Shown piece by piece: positions 19,871-27,675 of a stretch of 54,169 nucleotides of DNA (its first letter is position 1; every line of letters starts with the position of its first letter). The notes beneath the pieces are model-generated. The model searched no databases. It had not been told where the DNA came from and saw only the letters and a list, made by a program, of their open reading frames with translations. Made by a program: the position numbers and the translations under genes. The stretch comes from Marisediminicola sp040546025 (GTDB taxonomy: Bacteria; Actinomycetota; Actinomycetes; Actinomycetales; Microbacteriaceae): positions 1-54,169 of the forward strand of contig NZ_JBEPNA010000019.1 in NCBI RefSeq assembly GCF_040546025.1. Direction: 5' to 3'.

Positions 19871-20461
19871 CTACAGCGTCGCGAGAAGCTCGTCCATTAG
19901 CTCGAGCTCGGCGTTCTGGTCCTTGATGATCTTCTCGGCGAGAGCCGTGGCATCCGGATCCTGGCCCTCATCAACCTGCACCTGCGCCATCTCGACCGCG
20001 CCCTCGTGGTGCACGGTCATCTGCTCGAGGAACAGCCGGCTTGCCTCAGTGCCGGTGGCGGCTTCTAGGTCCGCCATGTCCTGCTCCGACATCACGCCGG
20101 CCATGCCGTCCATGCCGTCCATGCCGTCCATGTCGGCCGGTGCGTCCCACTGCTCGAGGAAGCCGTTCAGCTGGTCGATCTCGGGCCCCTGGGCATCTTT
20201 GATGTCCTGCGCGAGTTCGGTGACACGCGGGTCGATGCCGTCCTTATCGAGAATCACCTGCGCCATATCGATGGCCTGACTGTGGTGCACGACCATGGAC
20301 TGGGCGAACACCACGTCCTGGTCGTTGAAGGTCGCGGAGGCGTCGGATGACGATCCGGGGGAGTTGTCTCCCGTGTCGGTGCTGGCCGTGGAACAGGCGC
20401 TGAGGGTGAGGGAGGCGGCGAGAACGCCGACGACCGCGATGAGTGTGCGTTTGTTGAACAT
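19871..20461 (-). CDS. DUF305 family lipoprotein
   Basis: A 196-aa lipoprotein: signal peptide with lipobox LSAC, lipidated Cys at ~23, then a Ser/Asp-rich linker. DUF305 has two similar four-helix halves, each seen here: FAQSMVVHHSQAIDMAQV (residues ~52-69) and FLEQMTVHHEGAVEMAQVQ, with paired His and Met that suggest metal binding. Between them lies an Asp-Gly-Met triplet repeat (DGMDGMDGM, encoded by a 9-bp tandem repeat near 20103-20130). DUF305 proteins are frequently near copper-handling genes; the substrate here is not known. An in-frame TTG at 20476 is an alternative start; neither has a strong Shine-Dalgarno. Confidence 0.88.
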   Translation of the reverse strand: MFNKRTLIAVVGVLAASLTLSACSTASTDTGDNSPGSSSDASATFNDQDVVFAQSMVVHHSQAIDMAQVILDKDGIDPRVTELAQDIKDAQGPEIDQLNGFLEQWDAPADMDGMDGMDGMAGVMSEQDMADLEAATGTEASRLFLEQMTVHHEGAVEMAQVQVDEGQDPDATALAEKIIKDQNAELELMDELLATL

Positions 20462-20552
20462 GTGTGATCGTGCCAATCAGTAGAAATGGATGTATTGGGG
20501 GTACCGCAGAGACGGCGCTCTATCGCGCCCGGGAGCGGGTGCGACTGATACA

Positions 20553-20786
20553 TCAGACTCGACTGATCGAGAGGACTTCCAGTGATGGCGTCCATGGCAA
20601 CGAGACGCGAGTAGTGGCGATGCGGACGACACGCACCAGCGGTAAGAACATCAGGCGCCCAGCTGAATTGATCATCGTGTGCATAGCGAGGATTCCGAAC
20701 AGCACGGCCGCAACGACGATCATCGCGGTGACGATGGTGTGCTGCCGTGGTGCACCTGCCATAATCCGAAACATTTCGCCGTTCAT
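20553..20786 (-). CDS. Small membrane protein, DUF6153-like N-terminus
   Basis: A 77-aa frame starting at 20786 behind AAGGGCGG. It contains one hydrophobic segment, TAMIVVAAVLFGILAMHTM, matching the start of DUF6153-type small proteins, which often neighbour DUF305 genes. Those proteins normally continue with a His-rich tail; here the tail is basic (RVVRIATTRVSLPW) and unrelated, so the gene may be frameshifted or eroded. It lies on the same strand as the DUF305 gene, 91 bases upstream. The remaining bases of 20462-20894 hold a plausible nuo promoter (GATAAAT near 20858) and nothing else I can support. Confidence 0.4.
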   Translation of the reverse strand: MNGEMFRIMAGAPRQHTIVTAMIVVAAVLFGILAMHTMINSAGRLMFLPLVRVVRIATTRVSLPWTPSLEVLSISRV

Positions 20787-20894
20787 CCGCCCTTGTTTGC
20801 TTGCACGATCGTACGCCACCACGGTGGGAGTATTTCCCAGCCAGGTTCTCGTAGCTGATAAATTGCCATGAGCGCGCGGAGATGAGGAGGACGA

Positions 20895-21245
20895 ATGTCG
20901 GCTTACGTCAGCGTCGCCGTGATCGTCGGAGCGGCAGTGGCTGGGATCGGCGTGCTCTACCTTGTGGCCCGGGCCACGTCGGTGTCGCCGGTGCCGCTCG
21001 TGACCACGCCGTTTCTGTCCGGCTGGATGCCTGAACAGCACGCACTGTCCCGCTACCACGCTCGCTGGTATCCGCTCACCGTCATCTTTCTCGCCTTCGA
21101 CGTCGAGATGCTTTTCATGTACCCCTGGGCCGTCGTCGTGGCGAGCGAGGGTCCCACGGCAGTCATCGAGATGTTCATCTTCCTCGGGCTGCTCATGGTG
21201 GGCGTCGTCTGGGCCTGGCGGGAAGGATCGCTGAGATGGGTGTGA
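20895..21245 (+). CDS. nuoA: NADH-quinone oxidoreductase subunit A-like protein
   Basis: A 116-aa membrane protein behind GAGGAGG. It has three hydrophobic segments and the NuoA hallmark: a loop with YHARWYPLTVIFLAFDVEMLFMYPWAV, in which the Phe-Asp-x-Glu (FDVE) acidic pair is conserved. NuoA lies at the hinge of complex I, next to NuoH and NuoJ. It is the first gene of an eight-gene block running to 29100 with almost no gaps, and overlaps the next gene by ten bases. The family match is clear; the complex it serves here is unusual because the peripheral-arm genes are missing. Confidence 0.9.
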   Translation: MSAYVSVAVIVGAAVAGIGVLYLVARATSVSPVPLVTTPFLSGWMPEQHALSRYHARWYPLTVIFLAFDVEMLFMYPWAVVVASEGPTAVIEMFIFLGLLMVGVVWAWREGSLRWV

Positions 21246-22447
21246 CCTCAGTGCTCGCCCGGTGGGCCTCCACTAGCGTGCATGTCCTCGTCGTTGAGGT
21301 GCCGGGCTCGGACGAATCGCGGATGCTGCTCGAGGCCGAGCTCGACCGTCGTGGCTGGAGCGTCGCGCTCTCCCCAGCCGACGCCGACCTGCTCGCCGTG
21401 TGCGGGATACCGGGCAACGAGCTCCGGACGGCATGCGATCTCGTGTGGAATCAGCTGCCGGGACCACGCTCCCGAGCGAGCGTCACCACCGCAGCCGCGC
21501 TGTCGGCACTGCTCGATGGAGCAGTGGCGCACCTCGTCGACGATTCGCGGCAACGCGAGGATGCCCGCGCGAGATCCCAGCACGTCGCTGCCACAGATGC
21601 GACACCGGATGCCGACGAGCACGAAGGCATGTCGCACGAGGACATGGACCACGGCGGGATCGACCGCGGCATGGACCATGGCGCGATGGACCACGGCGGC
21701 ATGGACCATGGCGCGATGGACCACGGCGGCATGGACATGCCGATGCCCGGCGGCATCCCACTCGCCGGTGGAGGCGACGACCGCGACGGACTCGAGATGG
21801 ATGTGCTCAACGTTCCGCTCGGTCCGGTGCTGCCTCACTGGCCGGCTGGCCTCGTGGTGGATTGCGTGCTGCAGGGCGACGTGATCGTGAGTGCGCAGGC
21901 CCGGATTCTCCCGGCAGCGTCGGCGTCGGCGTCGGAGGAGGCGATGACGGGTGTCGTGGACGCTCGCCGGCGCATGATCCGGCTCTGCGACCAGGCCTCG
22001 CAGCTACTCGCACTCGTCGGCTGGCAGGCTGCCGCACAGAACGCGCGCCGGCTGCGTGACGACTCGCTTCGGGGAGCGGACCTCACTGATCATGGCGCGG
22101 AACTCGATCGGCTGCGCCGACGCGTCGAGCGCTCGACGCTGCTGCGCTGGTCGCTGAAGGGACTCACTCTCACAGGCTCCGCGACCCGCGACGACGGGGC
22201 GGACCTCAGCATCCGTCATCGCCTGATTGGCTGGCTCCGCGAGGCTGCTGAGCTGGCTGGGACCACACCCGGTGGGCGGCCAATCGCTGGGCACGATGCC
22301 AATCGGGCGCAGGAGGCGCAGGACTTGCTCGACGCCCTGCCCGACCTGCTCCGCGGAACGGATCTCGGAACCGCGCGCCTGCTCATCGCCGGCCTCGGTC
22401 TCGACACCGCCGCTCTCAGAGAAACCCATGAGCGCTCTCATGACTGA
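21236..22447 (+). CDS. Degenerate NuoB/NuoD-like protein with His/Met-rich linker
   Basis: This 403-aa protein takes the place of the catalytic subunits in the nuo-like operon. Residues ~14-85 align by eye with NuoB-type small subunits: the order GSDESRMLLEAEL, RRGW, SPADADLLAVCGIP, QLPGPR mirrors GSCNGCDIEI, RFG, SPRHADALLVSGP, PPKPR of hydrogenase-type NuoB. All four N2-cluster cysteines are missing. Residues ~125-185 are a His/Met-rich linker with MDHGGMDHGAMDHGG repeats, a likely metal-binding tract. From ~190, LNVPLGPVLPHWPAGLVVD resembles the NuoD opening (LGPQHPSTHG), and ELDRLRRRVERSTLLR its helix bundle, but the part is half normal length. No cofactor site is recognisable. The assignment is inference from pattern and context. 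Confidence 0.6.
   Translation: MGVTSVLARWASTSVHVLVVEVPGSDESRMLLEAELDRRGWSVALSPADADLLAVCGIPGNELRTACDLVWNQLPGPRSRASVTTAAALSALLDGAVAHLVDDSRQREDARARSQHVAATDATPDADEHEGMSHEDMDHGGIDRGMDHGAMDHGGMDHGAMDHGGMDMPMPGGIPLAGGGDDRDGLEMDVLNVPLGPVLPHWPAGLVVDCVLQGDVIVSAQARILPAASASASEEAMTGVVDARRRMIRLCDQASQLLALVGWQAAAQNARRLRDDSLRGADLTDHGAELDRLRRRVERSTLLRWSLKGLTLTGSATRDDGADLSIRHRLIGWLREAAELAGTTPGGRPIAGHDANRAQEAQDLLDALPDLLRGTDLGTARLLIAGLGLDTAALRETHERSHD
21641..21730 (+). repeat. 30-bp tandem repeat encoding His/Met/Asp-rich linker
   Basis: Two identical 30-bp units occupy 21671-21700 and 21701-21730, and a diverged third copy precedes them at 21641-21670. The unit starts ATGGACCATGGCGCG. Each encodes MDHGAMDHGG, giving a chain of Met, Asp and His that could bind copper or another soft metal. 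The repeat is in frame and can expand or contract by slippage without breaking the protein. Confidence 0.9.
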
Positions 22448-23375
22448 GCCCATCGTGCAGGTGAGCCCGGCCTGGGCGGTGCTGGCGTCGCTCGCCCTCC
22501 TGTTGTTCGCCCTCGCGGGAGCCGGGCTGAATGGTGCGCTCGCGGCCCGGTCGGCCGGTCGCCCGGTCCGCTCAGGAGCGGGTGCCCCGTTCGCCCAGGT
22601 GGCACGGCTGCTGAGGCAGAGACGACAGGTCACCGTCGCGGCCGATGTGCTGCTGTGGCGGATCGGTGCTGGTGGCCTTCTGGTTGTCGCTATTCTCAAG
22701 ATCCTGGTCATCCCGCTCGGGCCGTGGACCCTCGCCGACCTCGACGTGGGCGTCGTCTGGTTCAACACGATGGACGTCATGATCTGGGCGCTGTTCTGGC
22801 TCATCGGCTGGGGGGCGAACAGCGCGCACGCGCTCGTGGGGGGCTATCGCTTCCTGTCGCTCGCTGTCTCGTATGAGCTGCCGCTGATGTTTGCGCTGAT
22901 CACGCCGGCGGTCGCAGCCCGCAGCCTGCGGGTCGGCGACGTTGTCGCGGCCCAGCACGACCTGTGGTTCGTGATCTGGATGCCGGTCGCGTTCGTCATC
23001 TTCTGCGGCAGCGTCATCGCCTTCTCGAGTTGGGGGCCGTTCGCGACGGGTGCCGGGCGGGACATTGCGGGCGGTTTTCTCGCCGACGTCTCCGGCGTCG
23101 ACAGGCTGCTCATCCTCACCGGTCGCTACGCGGTGCTCGCTGCGGGCGCCGCGTTCGCCGTGCCGCTCTTCCTGGGCGGTGGAGCGGGTCCGCTGCTGCC
23201 CGACTGGTTCTGGACGATCGTCAAGACCGCGCTCGTGCTCGCGGCATTCGTCGCGATCCGCCACAGGGTGCCCACGATCCGTCCTGACCGGTTCGCCGAG
23301 GTGGCCTGGATCATCGTGCTGCCCGCGGCGCTCCTGCAGGTGCTTGTCGTCGCGATCATCGCCGTGGGGAGCTGA
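22428..23375 (+). CDS. nuoH: NADH-quinone oxidoreductase subunit H-like protein
   Basis: About 315 aa with eight hydrophobic segments. NuoH family marks are SYELPLMFALITPAV in the middle and RVPTIRPDRFAEVAWIIVLP near the C-terminus (compare TLPRLRYDQLM..GWK.LLP). The quinone-site loop that normally reads GPN/RxG..QP.AD..KL is eroded: here it is RSGAGAPFAQVARLLRQRRQ. NuoH forms the quinone entry and meets NuoB and NuoD, so the erosion fits a partner that has lost its cluster. Starts at 22428 or 22440 are both possible; both overlap the upstream gene, and neither has a strong ribosome site. Confidence 0.85.
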   Translation: MSALMTEPIVQVSPAWAVLASLALLLFALAGAGLNGALAARSAGRPVRSGAGAPFAQVARLLRQRRQVTVAADVLLWRIGAGGLLVVAILKILVIPLGPWTLADLDVGVVWFNTMDVMIWALFWLIGWGANSAHALVGGYRFLSLAVSYELPLMFALITPAVAARSLRVGDVVAAQHDLWFVIWMPVAFVIFCGSVIAFSSWGPFATGAGRDIAGGFLADVSGVDRLLILTGRYAVLAAGAAFAVPLFLGGGAGPLLPDWFWTIVKTALVLAAFVAIRHRVPTIRPDRFAEVAWIIVLPAALLQVLVVAIIAVGS

Positions 23376-23377
23376 GG

Positions 23378-23941
23378 ATGCTGGTCGACCTGTTGTTCTG
23401 GGCGCTCGCGGTCGTGTCCGTGGCATCCGGTGTCGCGGTCTTCGTGGTCGACTCGATGGCGCGGGCCACCTACGCGCTCGCGGTCTCGTTCGTCGCCGTC
23501 GGGATCATGCTCGTGATGGCCGGTCTCGAGTACATCGGCATCATCACGATTCTCATGATGGTTATGGAGATGGCGATCATGGCTGTCTACATGGTGATGT
23601 ACATGGGGATGAACCCGGCACTGATGCCGATGGACATGACCCACAGCAAACGCTGGTCGGCGGTGCTGGCGGTGGGAACCTTCGTGCTGCTGGCCGCGGG
23701 AGCCCTGCTCATCCCGTGGCCCGCCCGCGTGGGTGCACCCGCACCCGACCTCACCGCCTCGCTCGGCGAGGCGATCATGGGGCCCAAGATGCTCGCGATG
23801 CTCACCATCAGCCCCGTGCTGTTCGCCACGATCATCGCCGGCCTCGTGATCGCCAACCCGCGCGGGCGGTATGACCGCTGGGGCGATGACCTCAAGCGCG
23901 ACACGCCGAACGATCCGATGCGGGGAGGGCTCGGCCGATGA
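23378..23941 (+). CDS. nuoJ: NADH-quinone oxidoreductase subunit J-like protein, Met-rich
   Basis: A 187-aa protein with five hydrophobic segments: DLLFWALAVVSVASGVAVF, then ARATYALAVSFVAVGIMLV, and a long third/fourth helix pair. Between residues ~50 and ~88 there are well over a dozen methionines (ILMMVMEMAIMAVYMVMYM, then MNPALMPMDM), far more than usual for NuoJ, where this region normally reads LQVLVYVGAVAVLF. It starts two bases after the nuoH stop and overlaps nuoK by four bases. NuoJ helix 3 is normally the site of a pi-bulge that gates proton movement. Confidence 0.85.
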   Translation: MLVDLLFWALAVVSVASGVAVFVVDSMARATYALAVSFVAVGIMLVMAGLEYIGIITILMMVMEMAIMAVYMVMYMGMNPALMPMDMTHSKRWSAVLAVGTFVLLAAGALLIPWPARVGAPAPDLTASLGEAIMGPKMLAMLTISPVLFATIIAGLVIANPRGRYDRWGDDLKRDTPNDPMRGGLGR

Positions 23942-24240
23942 CACTCGAAGCCGTTCTTCTCGTCGCCGCCGCGCTGTTCTGTGTCGGCCTATACGGCGCG
24001 CTGTCCCAACAGGTGGTCGTGATGGTCATGATGGGACTCGAGCTGATGCTCAACGGAGTCATCCTCGCGGCCGGCGCCTTCTGGTGGTTTCTCGCGCCCG
24101 CCCCGGACGGCCAGGTGCTGCTGCTCATCGTGATCGCCGCGATGACGGTGGAGATGGCGATGGGCTTCGCCGTCGCGACCCTGCTGCACCGGTCCCGCGG
24201 ATCAGACATGACCGACTCGGCGACAGACCTCTCCGGATGA
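23938..24240 (+). CDS. nuoK: NADH-quinone oxidoreductase subunit K-like protein
   Basis: A 100-aa, three-helix protein. The two membrane glutamates that matter for proton transfer in NuoK are present: Glu35 in MMGLELMLNGVIL and Glu72 in AAMTVEMAMGFAVA. This suggests that ion translocation is retained even though the electron-input arm is not encoded nearby. It starts in an ATGA overlap with nuoJ and ends in an ATGA overlap with nuoL. Confidence 0.92.
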   Translation: MTLEAVLLVAAALFCVGLYGALSQQVVVMVMMGLELMLNGVILAAGAFWWFLAPAPDGQVLLLIVIAAMTVEMAMGFAVATLLHRSRGSDMTDSATDLSG

Positions 24241-26168
24241 GCGGGCTCGCCCTCGCCCTGGTCGTGCTGCTGCCCGCGGCATCCGGAATCTCGCTCTGCC
24301 TCGCCGGACCGCGTGCACGGGCCGCCGCGATCCCGGTCTCGCTTACGACCGCCACCGTGACGGCGGCGCTCGCAGTGGTCGTCACCTTCACACGCCCCGC
24401 GCTCGAGATCCCCTTCATCGCCGGCGCGCCGCTCGGGCTTGCTGTCGACGGGCTCTCCGCCCTGTTGCTTCCCGCCGTCGCGATCGTGACCCTGCTCGTG
24501 CTGATCTTCGCGGCCGCCGAGGGAACGGAGTCGCCGGGACGGTTCCATGGCCTCATGCTGATCTTCGCCGCCGCCGTCGTGGTGACCGTGACCGCGACGA
24601 CGCTCCCGGCTCTGCTGTTCGCTTGGGAGATCATGGGTGCGATGTCGTGGGCGCTCATCGGCTTCCACTGGCGGGATGACCGGCGCGTGCAGGCGGGGCT
24701 CGTCGCCTTCACGATGACGAGGGCGGGCGATCTCGGCCTCTATCTCGCCGCGGGCGCCGCGCTGATGGGAGGCGCGGGTCTCGCGCTCGCCGATCTGCCG
24801 GCCGCGTCCTCACCGTGGCGAGACGTCATCGCCGCCGGCATCATCGCGGCCGCCCTCGGCAAGGCCGCGCAACTGCCGTTCAGCTCCTGGCTGTCACGTG
24901 CGATGGAAGGGCCGAGCACCGTCAGTGCACTGCTGCACTCGGCCGCGATGGTGGCGATGGGCGGATACCTGCTGCTGCGGGTGGCGCCGCTGCTCGAGGC
25001 GACGGTCTGGGCGGGAATTACCGTGGCGTGGATTGGAGCGCTCACCGCCCTGCTGCTCGGCGCGGTCGCTGTCGCCCAACGCGATCTCAAGCAGCTGCTC
25101 GCGGCGTCGACCGCCGCCCAACTGGGATTCGTCGTGCTGGCGGCCGGGGTGGGGTCGATCGCCGGCGGTGCGGGCTACCTCGTCGCGCACGCCTCCACCA
25201 AAGCGCTGCTCTTCCTCGTGGCCGGCGCGTGGCTTGCCGCTCTCGGCACGAAGCAGCTGTCGGCGCTCCGCGGCGCCGCTCGGCGGTGGCCGCTCGTCGG
25301 CGTGCTGTTCACCGTCGGGGCACTGTCGCTCGCGGGCATTGCGCCGCTCTCGCTCTGGGCGCTCAAAGACGAACTGCTCGCCGTCGCCCTGGAGACGAGC
25401 CCCGTGCTCTACATCGTCGGCCTCAGCGCGGCGGCACTCTCCGGGGTCTACTCCGGCAAGGCGCTCCTGATCGTGTGGGGGCGAGCGGATGACGCGACCG
25501 AGGCGGGGTTCGACGACGAGCAGCCGGGAACCGGTCACATCGGACGGTGGGAACGGCTCCCGCTGGCCGTGCTCGCGGCCGGTGCAGCACTGCTCGGACT
25601 GCTGGCGCTGCCGCAGGTGAGCGAGCGGCTGAAGGCGATGCTGGGGGAGAGCGGGACCGCGACACCCGGCGCGGTGGAGCTCGCCGGCTCGGCGCTGCTG
25701 GCGCTGGCAATGCTCGCCCTTGTCGCGGTGGCGCTTCGACGGAGGCTCCCGCGGCCATCCTGGGCAGTCAACTGGCTGGGACTCGAGCGAGCCGTCCACC
25801 TCGTCGTGGTGCTCCCGACGCTCGCGCTGAGCGAAGCGCTGGCGATATTCGACGACGGCATCCTCGACCGCGGCCTACATCGAACGGCGCGCGCCGCCGT
25901 CGCCAGCGCACGTCGACTTGGACGGCTCGACGACAGCGCTCTCGATGCGGCAGTCAGCGCGACCGCGCATGCTGGTGCGCATGCGGGTTCGCGTGCGGCG
26001 CGCGCCGACATCCGGGGCATCGACGGCGCCGTCGAGGGCCTCGCCCGCCAGCTGCGACGCCTCGGCACGCTCGCGAGGCGCCCGCAGACCGGCCGGATCC
26101 ACCAGTACTACGCCCAGATCGCCATCGCCCTGGCTGTCGTGTTCATCCTGATCCTTCTCGTGAGGTAA
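24237..26168 (+). CDS. nuoL: NADH-quinone oxidoreductase subunit L-like antiporter subunit
   Basis: A 643-aa Mrp-antiporter-type protein starting in the overlap with nuoK. The key charged residues are kept: Glu131 in FAWEIMGAMSWALIG, and Lys209 in ALGKAAQLPFSSWLSRAMEG followed by PSTVSALLHSAAMV. A further Lys/His region (AVAQRDLKQLLAAST; HASTKALLFL) is also present. The C-terminal ~150 residues are long and contain a charged stretch (ADIRGIDGAVEGLARQLRRL) before a last membrane helix, consistent with the NuoL lateral helix. NuoL is a distal proton-pumping module of complex I. Confidence 0.92.
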   Translation: MSGLALALVVLLPAASGISLCLAGPRARAAAIPVSLTTATVTAALAVVVTFTRPALEIPFIAGAPLGLAVDGLSALLLPAVAIVTLLVLIFAAAEGTESPGRFHGLMLIFAAAVVVTVTATTLPALLFAWEIMGAMSWALIGFHWRDDRRVQAGLVAFTMTRAGDLGLYLAAGAALMGGAGLALADLPAASSPWRDVIAAGIIAAALGKAAQLPFSSWLSRAMEGPSTVSALLHSAAMVAMGGYLLLRVAPLLEATVWAGITVAWIGALTALLLGAVAVAQRDLKQLLAASTAAQLGFVVLAAGVGSIAGGAGYLVAHASTKALLFLVAGAWLAALGTKQLSALRGAARRWPLVGVLFTVGALSLAGIAPLSLWALKDELLAVALETSPVLYIVGLSAAALSGVYSGKALLIVWGRADDATEAGFDDEQPGTGHIGRWERLPLAVLAAGAALLGLLALPQVSERLKAMLGESGTATPGAVELAGSALLALAMLALVAVALRRRLPRPSWAVNWLGLERAVHLVVVLPTLALSEALAIFDDGILDRGLHRTARAAVASARRLGRLDDSALDAAVSATAHAGAHAGSRAARADIRGIDGAVEGLARQLRRLGTLARRPQTGRIHQYYAQIAIALAVVFILILLVR

Positions 26169-26171
26169 CCC

Positions 26172-27662
26172 ATGCTCAGCCTTGTCGTTTTCCTCCCCGT
26201 GCTCGCGGCGATCGTGCTCGCTGTGATGCCCCGCGTCACGGATGCCGCGGCCCGCTGGAGTTGGCTTGTCGTCACACTCCTCGATCTCGCCCTCGTGGTC
26301 GGCTTGTGGGTGTCCTACCGGGACCCGGGTGCCGGGGGCCTGGCCTTCGAGGAGCAGCTGCCGTGGATTCCGAACGTCGGCAGCACCTATCACCTCGGCC
26401 TTGACGGGCTGTCGCTGCCGCTGGTCGCGCTCACGTCGCTCATCTTTGTCGTCTGTGCCGTCTTCGCGCTTCGCGACACCGACAGGCCCCGCTCGCAGGC
26501 CGCTTTGTTCCTCTTTCTCCAGACGGCGAGCCTTGGAGTTTTCGCGGCGCAGGACCTCATTCTCTTCTTCGTCTTCTTCGACCTCTCGATCGTCGGCATG
26601 TACTTCGTCATTGCTGGCTGGGGGCACGGCAACGCGGCACGGTCGGCGCTCAAGTTCTTCCTCTACACCTTCCTGGGCTCGCTCGCGTTGCTGCTCGGGT
26701 TCATCGGCCTCTACCTCGGCTCCGAGGCGAAGACCTTTGATATGGTCGAGCTCGCGCAAAACCCGCCGTTCGGCGACCAACCCGTCGTCGGCGGACTGGT
26801 GCTCGCCGCCGTCTTCATCGGCCTCGCCATCAAGACGCCGACGTTCCCATTCCACACGTGGCTGCCGCCCGCCCACACGGATGCTCCGGCGATCGGTTCG
26901 GTCGTGCTGGCGAGCATCCTGCTCAAGATGGGCACCTACGGTTTCGTGCGCATCGCCATGCCCATGCTGCCGGACGCCTGGCGAGACTGGGCGTGGCTGA
27001 TCGTCGTGATCGGCGCGATCTCGGTGCTCTACGGGGCACTCGTCGCGCTCGCCCAGACCGACTTCAAGCGGATGATCGCCTACACCTCGGTCAATCACAT
27101 GGGCTATGTGGTTCTCGCGGTCGGCGCGGCGGGGGTCGTGAGCAACAGCTCAGCTCAAGCGAGGGAGGTCGCGATCACCGGCGCCGTCGTGCAGATGGTG
27201 AGCCACGGACTCATCACGGGCGCCCTCTTCCTTCTCGCGGGGGTGCTCTACGACCGCAAGGGTAGCTACGACATCGGCTCCTACGGCGGACTCGCGGCCC
27301 CGGCGCCGCGCTACGCCGCGTTCTTCGTGGTCGCGGCCTTCGCCTCCCTCGGGCTGCCCGGCTTCAGCGGTTTCATCGCCGAGTTCCAGATCTTCGCCGG
27401 CAGCATTGGTCCCGTTCCATTGACCGCGCTCGCCCTCCCGGGCATCCTGATCACGGCCGCCATGTTCCTGCGGGCGCTGCAGCGGATGCTCATGGGCGAG
27501 ACACGAGGGCTGTCCGATGGATTCCATGACCTTGACCGTCGGGAGATCCTTGCGATCGCGCCGCTCCTGCTCCTAGCCGTGATCATCGGAATCGTGCCGC
27601 GTTTCCTGCTGGATGTCATCGAGCCCGCGTCATCCGTCGTCATCGAACTCGTCAGCCGGTAG
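26172..27662 (+). CDS. nuoM: NADH-quinone oxidoreductase subunit M-like antiporter subunit
   Basis: A 496-aa proton-channel subunit. The family block TPTFPFHTWLPPAHTDAP is intact, with Lys221 before it, and LLKMGTYGFVRIAMPMLP follows. The membrane Glu that is nearly invariant in NuoM (FWE..LVPMY) is replaced by Asp137 in FFVFFDLSIVGMYFVIAGWG. The change is conservative and may keep partial function. The next channel lysine region (LAQTDFKRMIAYTSVNHMG) is normal. The gene begins three bases after nuoL. Confidence 0.93.
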   Translation: MLSLVVFLPVLAAIVLAVMPRVTDAAARWSWLVVTLLDLALVVGLWVSYRDPGAGGLAFEEQLPWIPNVGSTYHLGLDGLSLPLVALTSLIFVVCAVFALRDTDRPRSQAALFLFLQTASLGVFAAQDLILFFVFFDLSIVGMYFVIAGWGHGNAARSALKFFLYTFLGSLALLLGFIGLYLGSEAKTFDMVELAQNPPFGDQPVVGGLVLAAVFIGLAIKTPTFPFHTWLPPAHTDAPAIGSVVLASILLKMGTYGFVRIAMPMLPDAWRDWAWLIVVIGAISVLYGALVALAQTDFKRMIAYTSVNHMGYVVLAVGAAGVVSNSSAQAREVAITGAVVQMVSHGLITGALFLLAGVLYDRKGSYDIGSYGGLAAPAPRYAAFFVVAAFASLGLPGFSGFIAEFQIFAGSIGPVPLTALALPGILITAAMFLRALQRMLMGETRGLSDGFHDLDRREILAIAPLLLLAVIIGIVPRFLLDVIEPASSVVIELVSR

Positions 27663-27675
27663 CGTCCTCGTGAAT

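Noticed and set aside
20464..20871. 135-codon plus-strand frame
   Set aside because: It opposes the DUF6153-like frame, which has a membrane helix and a better start; no domain was seen.
21641..21730. Possible CRISPR-like direct repeats
   Set aside because: The 30-bp units are contiguous without spacers and in frame inside a gene.
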